Positions 56,606 through 64,000 of a stretch of 64,000 nt of DNA are shown here, one piece after another. Each line of letters starts with the position of its first letter. Position 1 is the first letter of the stretch. This stretch comes from Crocinitomicaceae bacterium (GTDB lineage Bacteria > Bacteroidota > Bacteroidia > Flavobacteriales_D > Crocinitomicaceae). The translations under genes were made by a program, and so were the position numbers. The stretch lies in assembly GCA_028689775.1 (NCBI GenBank), contig JAQVCM010000008.1:114461-178460 (forward strand), given 5' to 3'. The notes under the pieces are model-generated. The model made no database searches and was not told the DNA's origin. It saw nothing but the letters and a program-made list of their open reading frames with translations.

Positions 56606-59218
56606 ATGAAAAATTATCTTTACACGTTACTCGTTTTGGTTTTTATACCGCTGATTTCTATTGGTCAAAACACAGCAAACAATTGCAATGGCGCTGTACC
56701 AGGTTGTACATCACCTTCTTTTGGTATTCAACCTAATAATCCACTTACAAACATTGTAGACTTTACTGCCGGTTCTTTATCGAATCCGAGTAACAATCCA
56801 AATCCTGTTCCGGGAAACTCTGGATGTTTATTAACAGGTGAAACGAGTTCTACTTTTATCACCATTTCCGTAGTTACTTCTGGTACTTTACAGTGGTCAA
56901 TTCAAGGAGCAACCGCTTTTGGATGTTTTGATTGGATCATGTGGCCGTATAATGGATTGTCTACTTGCGCTGCAATTACTGGAAATACACAACCTCCTGT
57001 TGCTTGTAACTGGAACGGAAACTGTAATTCATTTACAGGAATGGCTCCAGCTGGATCTTTACCTGCAGGTGCCAATGGTTCCAACTTTGAAACGCCACTG
57101 AATGTGGTTGCTGGAGAAACTTATTTACTGTGTTTATCCAATTTCAGTAGTACTTCTCAGAATGTTAATTTAAATTTCTTTGGTACTGCAAACGTTGCTT
57201 GTGAACCTTCTGCGCCAGATCAAACGATTTGTTTAGGAAATGCTGCAACAGTTACCATTGCTACTCCAGGATTAACAAATCCAACATTTAATTGGTTGGT
57301 GACAACAGGTGTGGCGAATATAACGGCTGGTACAACGACAGTTACTCCAACGGTCACGACTACGTATCAAGTAGAAGTTGGTGCTCCTGCAACTGCTACT
57401 GCTCCTGCTTTTATTGATACCATTTCATTTGTAATTACGGTTGTTACTCCTCCTGCACCAAATGCAGGGATTGATCAAACAGTTTGTTTGGGTCAAACGA
57501 TCACCTTATCAGGAAACGTGAGTTCTGCGACCAATACAAGTTCTTGGACGAAGGTTCTTCCTCCAGGATTAACGCCACCAGCAACTGCTAATTTTTTTCC
57601 AAACAATCTTTTCCCAACACCGACAGTAGTTGTTAATCAGCCAGGTGTTTATCAATTTGTATTGAATGAGGTAAATACGATTTGCGGTACGTATCGTGAT
57701 ACCGTTGTGATTACAGTTTCTGAATTAACGCAGACGGTTACTCCAACGAATCCATCTTGTGGTGGTGGTTCGGATGGTGTCATTTCAATCAATACTCCAA
57801 CTGCAACTGAATATAGTTTTGATAACGGTTTAACGTGGCAAACAGGTGCTATCAAAACAGGTCTTTCAGCAGGAACTTATATTGTTTGTTCTAAAAATGC
57901 ATTGGGATGCCAAAAATGTACTACGGTTACCTTAACCGATCCGGCAGTTGTAACTTTGACGTTATCCAACGATACTTTAATTTGCCAAAATGGAACTGCA
58001 ACTCTGATTGCTCAAGCTGGAAATGGTACTTCTTTTAATTATACGTGGAGTCATGTTGCTAATCAAGGTCCAAGTCAAACCGCAAGTCCGCTCGTGAATA
58101 CCTATTATCGTGTTTTCGCAACCAATAATTTTGGATGTTCCTCTTTACCTGACTCCATTTTAGTAACGGTTAGAGCGCCAATATCTGGAACTTTGACTCA
58201 AAACGTTTCGATCTGTCCAACTTATTTTGATTCATTGTCTGCGGTTGCAACGGGCGGCATAGGCGCGCCATATACATTTACATGGTCTACCAATGAAATT
58301 TCTGTAGGAAGTACAAGTAAAATTATTGTTGATCCAATCACCACAACAACATATACCGTTACGATCAAGGACGAATGTGAATCTACACCGTTGGTTTTAA
58401 CAAGTCTCGTAACCGTTTATCCTGCTCCAGTTCCGATGTTTAGTGTACTTGATAACTCAATCTGCGAACCAGCAGTCTTTGAGATGACGAACCTAACTGA
58501 TCCTGCAAATACAGGTCAATTGTTTTGGAAAATTTCAGATGGTCAAGTGTTCTTTAATACCAATACGGTACTAACGGATACCATGTATCAGGGAACATAC
58601 AGCGTGCAAATGATTGTTGTTTCACCAAACGGATGCATCGACTCGATCACAAAAACAAACTTCCTGACTTCACACCCAACACCTCTTGTAGATTATAGTT
58701 GGAATCCGATTCCCGTGACGATGTTTAATACGAATGTTTTATTTTTAGATAAATCAACACACGCTGATACATACGATTGGACTTTTGACGGAGCGATTCC
58801 TCCAAGTTCCACAGTTAGTAACCCGAGAGTTTTATATCCAGAAGGAGTTGAAGGCGTTTATCCTGTCACTTTAATTGTTACATCACCGTATGGCTGTGTA
58901 GATTCTTTAAGTCGTGATTTAATTGTAAATCCTGAAATTCTGATTTATGCGCCAAATGTATTCACACCAGATGGGAATGAACACAATCAAACTTGGAAAG
59001 TATTCATGGAAGGAATAGATATTTCTAGTTTTCATCTTCAAATCTTCAACCGATGGGGGAATTTAATTTGGGAGTCTAAAGATGTTCATACCGCTTGGGA
59101 TGGAACGTATAATGGTGAAATTCTTCCAGACGGTGCATACTCGTGGACGATAGATGCGCTTGATTTATTTACGGATCAAAAGTATAATTTCAGCGGACAC
59201 GTGACCATCATCAAGTAA
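56606..59218 (+). CDS. T9SS type-B cargo protein with SprB-like and PKD-like repeats
   Basis: 870 residues. Signal peptide MKNYLYTLLVLVFIPLISIG. Several beta-sandwich repeats follow. One segment near 375-440 (PTNPSCGGGSDGVISI, YSFDNGLTWQTG, GTYIVCSKNALGC) is of the SprB-repeat type found in gliding adhesins. A PKD-like domain lies near 705-775. The last about 90 residues start IYAPNVFTPDG and contain FNRWGNLIWES, the type-B sorting signal. Exported by type IX secretion and likely surface-attached. Forms one unit with the small secreted protein upstream. Confidence 0.85.
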   Translation: MKNYLYTLLVLVFIPLISIGQNTANNCNGAVPGCTSPSFGIQPNNPLTNIVDFTAGSLSNPSNNPNPVPGNSGCLLTGETSSTFITISVVTSGTLQWSIQGATAFGCFDWIMWPYNGLSTCAAITGNTQPPVACNWNGNCNSFTGMAPAGSLPAGANGSNFETPLNVVAGETYLLCLSNFSSTSQNVNLNFFGTANVACEPSAPDQTICLGNAATVTIATPGLTNPTFNWLVTTGVANITAGTTTVTPTVTTTYQVEVGAPATATAPAFIDTISFVITVVTPPAPNAGIDQTVCLGQTITLSGNVSSATNTSSWTKVLPPGLTPPATANFFPNNLFPTPTVVVNQPGVYQFVLNEVNTICGTYRDTVVITVSELTQTVTPTNPSCGGGSDGVISINTPTATEYSFDNGLTWQTGAIKTGLSAGTYIVCSKNALGCQKCTTVTLTDPAVVTLTLSNDTLICQNGTATLIAQAGNGTSFNYTWSHVANQGPSQTASPLVNTYYRVFATNNFGCSSLPDSILVTVRAPISGTLTQNVSICPTYFDSLSAVATGGIGAPYTFTWSTNEISVGSTSKIIVDPITTTTYTVTIKDECESTPLVLTSLVTVYPAPVPMFSVLDNSICEPAVFEMTNLTDPANTGQLFWKISDGQVFFNTNTVLTDTMYQGTYSVQMIVVSPNGCIDSITKTNFLTSHPTPLVDYSWNPIPVTMFNTNVLFLDKSTHADTYDWTFDGAIPPSSTVSNPRVLYPEGVEGVYPVTLIVTSPYGCVDSLSRDLIVNPEILIYAPNVFTPDGNEHNQTWKVFMEGIDISSFHLQIFNRWGNLIWESKDVHTAWDGTYNGEILPDGAYSWTIDALDLFTDQKYNFSGHVTIIK

Positions 59219-59237
59219 GAAAAGAAAATTACGTTTA

Positions 59238-59267
59238 AAAAGGCTCCAATTTTAAGGAGCCTTTTTG
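59238..59267 (+). terminator. Terminator after the T9SS cargo gene
   Basis: 11-bp perfect stem (59238-59248 with 59257-59267, loop of 8) with a T-rich 3' arm. Confidence 0.85.
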
Positions 59268-59275
59268 CGTTTGAT

Positions 59276-59307
59276 TGATTTTTAAGCGTGAATAACTTGT
59301 ATTTTTG
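59276..59307 (+). promoter_or_regulatory. Promoter of hutU
   Basis: TTG at 59276-59278, 21 bases, then TATTTTTG at 59300-59307 (matches TAnnTTTG). The hutU ATG lies 18 bases downstream. Confidence 0.65.
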
Positions 59308-59325
59308 TGTTCAAAGATTAACGAT

Positions 59326-61332
59326 ATGAATATTCAAGAATTTCAACAAGACATCCTACAAGGAATCCCTTCCATACTTCCCGCTAAAAAAGCGTATGAT
59401 TTAGAAATTAATCATGCACCAAAAAGAAAAAACATTCTTTCAGAAGATGAAAAAAAATTGGCACTCCAAAATGCGCTGAGATATTTTCCAACAAATTTCC
59501 ACGCTGAGTTAGCGCCTGAATTTTTAGAAGAGTTAAATACATACGGTAGAATTTATATGTATCGTTTTAGACCAGACTATAAAATGTATGCGAGACCGAT
59601 TGCTGATTATCCCGGAAAATCAGAACAAGCAAAATCAATTATGTTGATGATTCAAAATAATTTAGATTACGCAGTTGCTCAACATCCGCATGAATTGATA
59701 ACGTATGGTGGAAATGGTGCTGTTTTCCAAAATTGGATTCAATATCGTTTAACCATGAAATATTTGTCTGAAATGACAAATGAACAAACCTTAGTAATGT
59801 ATTCAGGTCATCCAATGGGTTTATTTCCTTCTCATTCCGAGGCACCTCGCGTGGTGGTAACAAATGGAATGGTAATCCCTAATTATTCAAAACCAGACGA
59901 TTGGGAGAAATTCAATGCGCTTGGAGTTTCACAATATGGACAAATGACCGCTGGATCCTACATGTACATCGGTCCACAGGGAATTGTGCATGGAACAGCC
60001 ATTACCGTTTTGAACGCAGGTAGAAAGATTGCAAAGCATGGCGAAGATTTGGCTGGAAAATTATTTTTAACAGCAGGTCTTGGAGGAATGTCTGGAGCTC
60101 AGCCGAAAGCAGCTTCGATAGCAGGCTGTATTTCAGTAACGGCGGAGATTAATCCAAAAGCAGTACACACGAGACACTCTCAAGGATGGGTTGATGAGGT
60201 AATAAGCGATTTAGATCATTTGTGTACACGTGTTTTAGAAGCTAAAAAGAATAAGGAGGTTGTGTCGATTGCGTATCAAGGAAATATTGTAGATGTTTGG
60301 GAAAAGTTTGATCAAGCAGATATTTTTGTTGACTTAGGTTCTGACCAAACCTCTTTACACAATCCTTGGGCAGGAGGATACTATCCGGTTGATCTTTCTT
60401 TGGAAGAGTCCAATGAATTGATGGCGAGTAATCCAGAATTATTCAAAGAAAAAATTAAAGAAACACTTGTTAGACATGCTGACTCGGTAAATGTACATAC
60501 AAAAAAAGGAACCTACTTTTTTGATTATGGAAATGCATTTTTGTTAGAAGCTTCAAGAGCCGGAGCAGATGTAATGGCTGAAAATAAGATTGATTTCAAA
60601 TATCCATCGTATGTTCAAGACATCATGGGGCCGATGTGTTTTGATTACGGATTTGGACCTTTCCGTTGGGTTTGTGCTTCGGGGAAACCAGCAGATCTTC
60701 AGAAAACAGATTTAATCGCTTGTGAAATTTTAGAAAAAATGGCGCAAACTTCTCCAGAAGAAATTCGTCAGCAAATGGCGGATAACATCACGTGGATTAA
60801 AGGTGCTCAAGAAAATAAATTAGTTGTTGGATCTCAAGCTCGTATTCTCTATGCAGATGCTGAAGGAAGAATGAGAATTGCGGAGGCTTTCAATAAAGCG
60901 ATTGCTTCGGGTGAAATTGGACCAGTTGTATTAGGAAGAGATCATCACGATGTATCTGGTACGGATTCTCCATTTAGAGAAACTTCCAACATCTATGACG
61001 GCTCTAAGTTTACGGCTGATATGGCCATACAAAATGTGATTGGTGATAGTTTTCGAGGTGCAACTTGGGTTTCAATCCACAATGGTGGTGGTGTAGGTTG
61101 GGGAGAAGTAATTAACGGTGGATTTGGAATGTTACTAGACGGATCAAAAGAAGCAGACAGAAGATTGAAAATGATGCTCCACTGGGATGTAAATAATGGT
61201 ATTTCCCGTCGAAGCTGGGCAAGAAATGAAGGTGCTGTTTTTGCGATTAAGCGTGCAATGGAAGCTGAGCCATTATTGAAAGTAACCGTTCCAGAAGAAA
61301 TCGACACCAAGGTGATTGACGATTTATTTTAG
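59326..61332 (+). CDS. hutU: Urocanate hydratase
   Basis: Converts urocanate to imidazolone propionate in histidine breakdown, using bound NAD+ as an electrophile. 668 residues, longer than the 555-residue enterobacterial enzyme, as usual for the Bacteroidota branch. Characteristic stretches are MYSGHPMGLFPSH, YIGPQGIVHGT, TAGLGGMSGAQPKA and, near the C-terminus, the active-site region FGPFRWVCASG. A TTG-started extension to 59305 overlaps the promoter and is rejected. No other hut gene is adjacent. Confidence 0.94.
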   Translation: MNIQEFQQDILQGIPSILPAKKAYDLEINHAPKRKNILSEDEKKLALQNALRYFPTNFHAELAPEFLEELNTYGRIYMYRFRPDYKMYARPIADYPGKSEQAKSIMLMIQNNLDYAVAQHPHELITYGGNGAVFQNWIQYRLTMKYLSEMTNEQTLVMYSGHPMGLFPSHSEAPRVVVTNGMVIPNYSKPDDWEKFNALGVSQYGQMTAGSYMYIGPQGIVHGTAITVLNAGRKIAKHGEDLAGKLFLTAGLGGMSGAQPKAASIAGCISVTAEINPKAVHTRHSQGWVDEVISDLDHLCTRVLEAKKNKEVVSIAYQGNIVDVWEKFDQADIFVDLGSDQTSLHNPWAGGYYPVDLSLEESNELMASNPELFKEKIKETLVRHADSVNVHTKKGTYFFDYGNAFLLEASRAGADVMAENKIDFKYPSYVQDIMGPMCFDYGFGPFRWVCASGKPADLQKTDLIACEILEKMAQTSPEEIRQQMADNITWIKGAQENKLVVGSQARILYADAEGRMRIAEAFNKAIASGEIGPVVLGRDHHDVSGTDSPFRETSNIYDGSKFTADMAIQNVIGDSFRGATWVSIHNGGGVGWGEVINGGFGMLLDGSKEADRRLKMMLHWDVNNGISRRSWARNEGAVFAIKRAMEAEPLLKVTVPEEIDTKVIDDLF

Positions 61333-61398
61333 AATTAAGCATGATGCGATACTGCTTTTTAGCAGGCAATTGCTTTTTGGGAGAGAATTATATTCATC

Positions 61399-61440
61399 AA
61401 AAAGGAAAAGGTAATCTGATCAGATTACCTTTTCCTTTTT
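61399..61440. terminator. Perfect bidirectional terminator palindrome
   Basis: All 42 bases are perfectly self-complementary (two 21-base arms meeting at 61419/61420), with A-run and T-run ends. It lies between convergent hutU (+) and the OmpA-family gene (-). Confidence 0.9.
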
Positions 61441-61456
61441 GGATCATTCCGTTTGA

Positions 61457-62629
61457 TTAGTTCATTATTTTGATTTCAACTCTTCGATTTGCTTGTTCTT
61501 CACGTTCGTTTTTTGGTTCTGGATAAATGGGAAACTCGCTTCCAAAGCCTTTTATCGACATTCGATCTTTGTTTAAACCACTTTCTATAAAGTATTTCAT
61601 GATTGTTTTTGCACGTTTAGAAGAAAGCTTTTTCGTTTTCAAACTTTCTTTTCCCTCGTTATTAACATGTCCTTGAATTTCAATTTTCACATCTGCATTC
61701 AACACTAAGAAATCTTTTACTCGAATTAAAATGGATTCTGTTCCAGGGATAAGTTTCGCGCTTCCTTTGGCAAATTCAATTCGATCAATTTTTAAAACCT
61801 TTCCTAAACTAACGGCGCGCATCGGTATGGTTAATGTTTTAGAAGAGTCTGGTATGAGCGTGTAATTGGTGTCTGCAAAAAAGTATCCTGGCGCATCACA
61901 CTTTATAGTTAGTTTTGTTTGGATGTCATTATCGAAAATAATATCTGAGCCGTGATAAAGATTAGACTCCTTTTTACTTTTAATATTGATACTTGCTACT
62001 AATGGCTCGTTTGTTTCAGAATCACGAATTTTAATTAAAAATGAATGATGAGCATATTTTACACGATAGTCAACAAATTTATTTTCAGTGACCATGTTCG
62101 TTTCGCCATCCTCATTTTTGAACATGATTTCCAAGTCAAGTGAATTCTTTTGTTTTTTAGCAGCATTAAACATCAACAAAACAACTTGACCTTCCTTTAA
62201 ATAAAGAGGTTCAATGTTTGCTTCTTGTTTAATAGACTTTACAAATTTCAGATTTTTATATACGATTTCAGCACTTCCATCTTGAAATTCACTGATAATT
62301 CCTTCTTTGGAACCTTTAAAAATAACAACTTGAAATGACCCCTGAATCATATCTGCCCTAAACGTGAGATATCCCTTTGAAGTTGCGACATATTTAAGAT
62401 AGAGCGAATTCTTCTCCGAAACTCCTATTAATTCAGGAAACATGATAAAGTCTTTCTGAGCTCCAAAGCCACCCGTATATTGAACAGTATATTTACCCGC
62501 GCTAACTACTTCAACGGCACCTGAAGCATCAGCAATATTCTTTGAGAAAATGATTTCTTGAGCATGCAACTTTGTGAACTTTAAAAAACAGATAGAAAGT
62601 ATGAATAAATATTTTAAAGTCAATCCCAT
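61457..62629 (-). CDS. OmpA-family protein
   Basis: 390 residues with a signal peptide (first 23 residues, ending LHAQ). The N-terminal 250 residues are beta-rich and unassigned. The C-terminal domain (about 270-390) is an OmpA/MotB peptidoglycan-binding domain: IEFAKGSAKLIPGTESIL, then IEIQGHVNNEG, LSSKRAKTIMKYFIESG and NRRVEIKIM. It probably tethers the outer membrane to the cell wall. Single gene; it shares the palindromic terminator. Confidence 0.85.
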   Translation of the reverse strand: MGLTLKYLFILSICFLKFTKLHAQEIIFSKNIADASGAVEVVSAGKYTVQYTGGFGAQKDFIMFPELIGVSEKNSLYLKYVATSKGYLTFRADMIQGSFQVVIFKGSKEGIISEFQDGSAEIVYKNLKFVKSIKQEANIEPLYLKEGQVVLLMFNAAKKQKNSLDLEIMFKNEDGETNMVTENKFVDYRVKYAHHSFLIKIRDSETNEPLVASINIKSKKESNLYHGSDIIFDNDIQTKLTIKCDAPGYFFADTNYTLIPDSSKTLTIPMRAVSLGKVLKIDRIEFAKGSAKLIPGTESILIRVKDFLVLNADVKIEIQGHVNNEGKESLKTKKLSSKRAKTIMKYFIESGLNKDRMSIKGFGSEFPIYPEPKNEREEQANRRVEIKIMN

Positions 62630-62757
62630 TTTATTTCTTGTAATGTAAATTTTAGTTGTTCTACGAATTAGGTGAATTTATGTTTCATCTCTAAAAGGCT
62701 TTAAAAACAACGCGCTACTTAAAAAGTCTATTAAATCATCAAATTTCAAACAGTCAG

Positions 62758-63348
62758 CTATTGGACTGATTTGAATTGTTGCTCTACAAACGCAATCATC
62801 TTGTCCAAGGCTCTCTTTCGATGACTGAACTTTGATTTTTCATTCAGCGTCATTTCAGCAAAAGTTTTGTCTTGTCCCTCAGGTTCAAAGATAGGATCGT
62901 AGCCAAAACCAAGCAATCCTTTTTTATTGCGTCGAATGATGCCATCAACGCGACCTTCGAAGTGATGAACTTCGCCATCTGTTATAAGTGTGATAACTGT
63001 TTTAAAGCAAGCGGCTCGATCATCAGCATGTTCCATTTGGGACAATACAAGATCCATGTTGTCATTATTGTCTTTATGTATGCCAGCATATCTAGCGGAA
63101 TACACACCAGGTTTTCCGTCTAAGAAATTTATTTCTAATCCAGAGTCATCAGAGAAACAAGGTTTGTTCCAGGTGTCATAAGCAAATTGAGCTTTTAACA
63201 AGGCGTTTCCTTTTAATGTGTTTGCCGTTTCAGGTATCTCTTCAATAAAATTTAGATCTAATAAGGAGATCAATTTAACACCTGAAGGCAGTACTGACTT
63301 TATCTCTTCTATCTTTCCAGGATTTGAGGATGCGAATATAAGTTCCAT
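62758..63348 (-). CDS. rdgB: Non-canonical purine NTP pyrophosphatase (RdgB/HAM1)
   Basis: Hydrolyses ITP, dITP and XTP to monophosphates and so keeps deaminated purines out of nucleic acids. 196 residues from MELIFASSNPGK, the family start; nine extra upstream codons are rejected. SDDSGLEINFLDGKPGVYSA, FGYDPIFEPEG and SHRKRAL are the family blocks, including substrate-binding lysine and serine residues. Confidence 0.94.
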   Translation of the reverse strand: MELIFASSNPGKIEEIKSVLPSGVKLISLLDLNFIEEIPETANTLKGNALLKAQFAYDTWNKPCFSDDSGLEINFLDGKPGVYSARYAGIHKDNNDNMDLVLSQMEHADDRAACFKTVITLITDGEVHHFEGRVDGIIRRNKKGLLGFGYDPIFEPEGQDKTFAEMTLNEKSKFSHRKRALDKMIAFVEQQFKSVQ

Positions 63349-63700
63349 TTTTTTATTCAAAGCTACTAAAATCAATTGAAGCTGTATATAAGGTGCTCAG
63401 TTTTTTGCTGAATTACTTCCATCTGCTTATAAGGGACTGGTATATGCGTATTCAAAATGATTTGATCTTTAAAATCACCGAGAAAACAAAGTGATAGTAT
63501 AAGTTTGGTCTTATTTTCATTTCTGTCCTATACGCTATATAAGTACCTTTTTAAACATACGAATACATTCAGCTTTGGCTTTCCTACTAAGTAAGCGCTC
63601 ATGAATTACTTTTTTTAAATAAATTTTGTTAAAATTTCAATTGATTTCCAGTGGTTTAAAATTTAATTCAAAATTAATCGAAAATAAATTAAAAAAAGGC

Positions 63701-63730
63701 TTGCCAAACAGAATAAAGGCAGTACCTTTG
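63701..63730 (+). promoter_or_regulatory. Tandem promoter P1 of a probable rRNA operon
   Basis: TTG at 63701-63703, 19 bases, TACCTTTG at 63723-63730: full consensus at ideal spacing. The preceding stretch 63349-63700 has A/T tracts, as in UP elements, but no gene. Confidence 0.7.
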
Positions 63731-63856
63731 TCCCCGCAAACGAGCACAACGGAACTTGAAATTAGAGAGACAAACTGAGTAATAGGAGTATGTTTTATTT
63801 GATAAGTTCTTTTAGAGAGTCTTAAAAAAATAAAAAAAACTTTTTTCAACAAAAAC

Positions 63857-63886
63857 TTGTTTATTAAAATTAAGTCAGTATCTTTG
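63857..63886 (+). promoter_or_regulatory. Tandem promoter P2 of a probable rRNA operon
   Basis: TTG at 63857-63859, 19 bases, TATCTTTG at 63879-63886. Same geometry as P1, 156 bases downstream, and preceded by A- and T-tracts. Confidence 0.75.
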
Positions 63887-64000
63887 CACCCCGAATCAAA
63901 CGAGAATCGGGATTTAAAAAAGTGAGTTCAACCTCATAATTGTTTTAACGAATAGGAAATGAAAGTTTCGATTTGTTTTAATCAATCAAAAAAGTTCTTT
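63887..64000 (+). other. Probable rRNA operon leader
   Basis: Untranslated leader after P2. A GC-rich small hairpin (CCCGA with TCGGG, 63890-63911) lies at its start, and AAAAAGTTCTTT closes the window. In Bacteroidota the phrase AGTTCTTTGA commonly lies a few hundred bases or less before 16S rRNA. The 16S gene is outside, so the call is inferred. Confidence 0.5.

Overview
The window looks like the chromosome of a Bacteroidota bacterium, probably Flavobacteriales near Fluviicola or Crocinitomicaceae; the exact taxon is inference. The evidence is low G+C, promoters of the TTG-N17..21-TAnnTTTG type, almost no Shine-Dalgarno sequences, two proteins with type IX secretion type-B sorting tails (gliding-motility-type C-terminal domain), a DUF5686 outer-membrane protein, and the gene order rplQ-carA-eno after a fused str-S10-spc-alpha ribosomal cluster.

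Layout. 1-12.7 kb: envelope and DNA-repair genes (lptB, DUF5686 protein, tatC, recQ, a large T9SS cargo, a NYN-LOTUS RNA-binding protein, an Omp85 protein). 12.7-18.6 kb: a 46-residue lipoprotein, purB, then two secreted paralogues of unknown family. Each paralogue is preceded by a degenerate copy of the 3' end of purB and followed by a related terminator. A promoter-terminator pair with no reading frame between them (candidate small RNA) follows. 18.6-31.3 kb: nudL, trhO-lgt-lnt (lipoprotein maturation), an lptF/lptG-type permease, tgt, a glycosyltransferase overlapping a sigma-factor gene, a lipoprotein with a truncated duplicate, and a saccharopine-dehydrogenase-like gene. 31.6-51.4 kb: rpsL to rplQ, then carA and eno, nearly all on the + strand and tightly packed.

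51.4-56.2 kb is accessory DNA. Two orphan genes there are bounded by imperfect hairpins with AAC...GTT ends. The nine-base box at the start of each cassette is the exact reverse complement of the box at its own end (GTTATAAGC/GCTTATAAC and GTTAGTGGC/GCCACTAAC). This is how integron-type gene cassettes with attC sites are built. No integrase is present in the window, so it is a candidate orphan cassette cluster in a phylum where such arrays are not the usual textbook example. A WG-repeat gene remnant and three orphan genes follow.

56.2-64 kb: a small secreted protein paired with a second T9SS type-B cargo, hutU, an OmpA-family lipoprotein-like protein, rdgB, and at the right edge two tandem strong promoters with a leader that looks like the start of an rRNA operon; the 16S gene itself would lie beyond the window. 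I found no tRNA, CRISPR array, insertion sequence or transposase.
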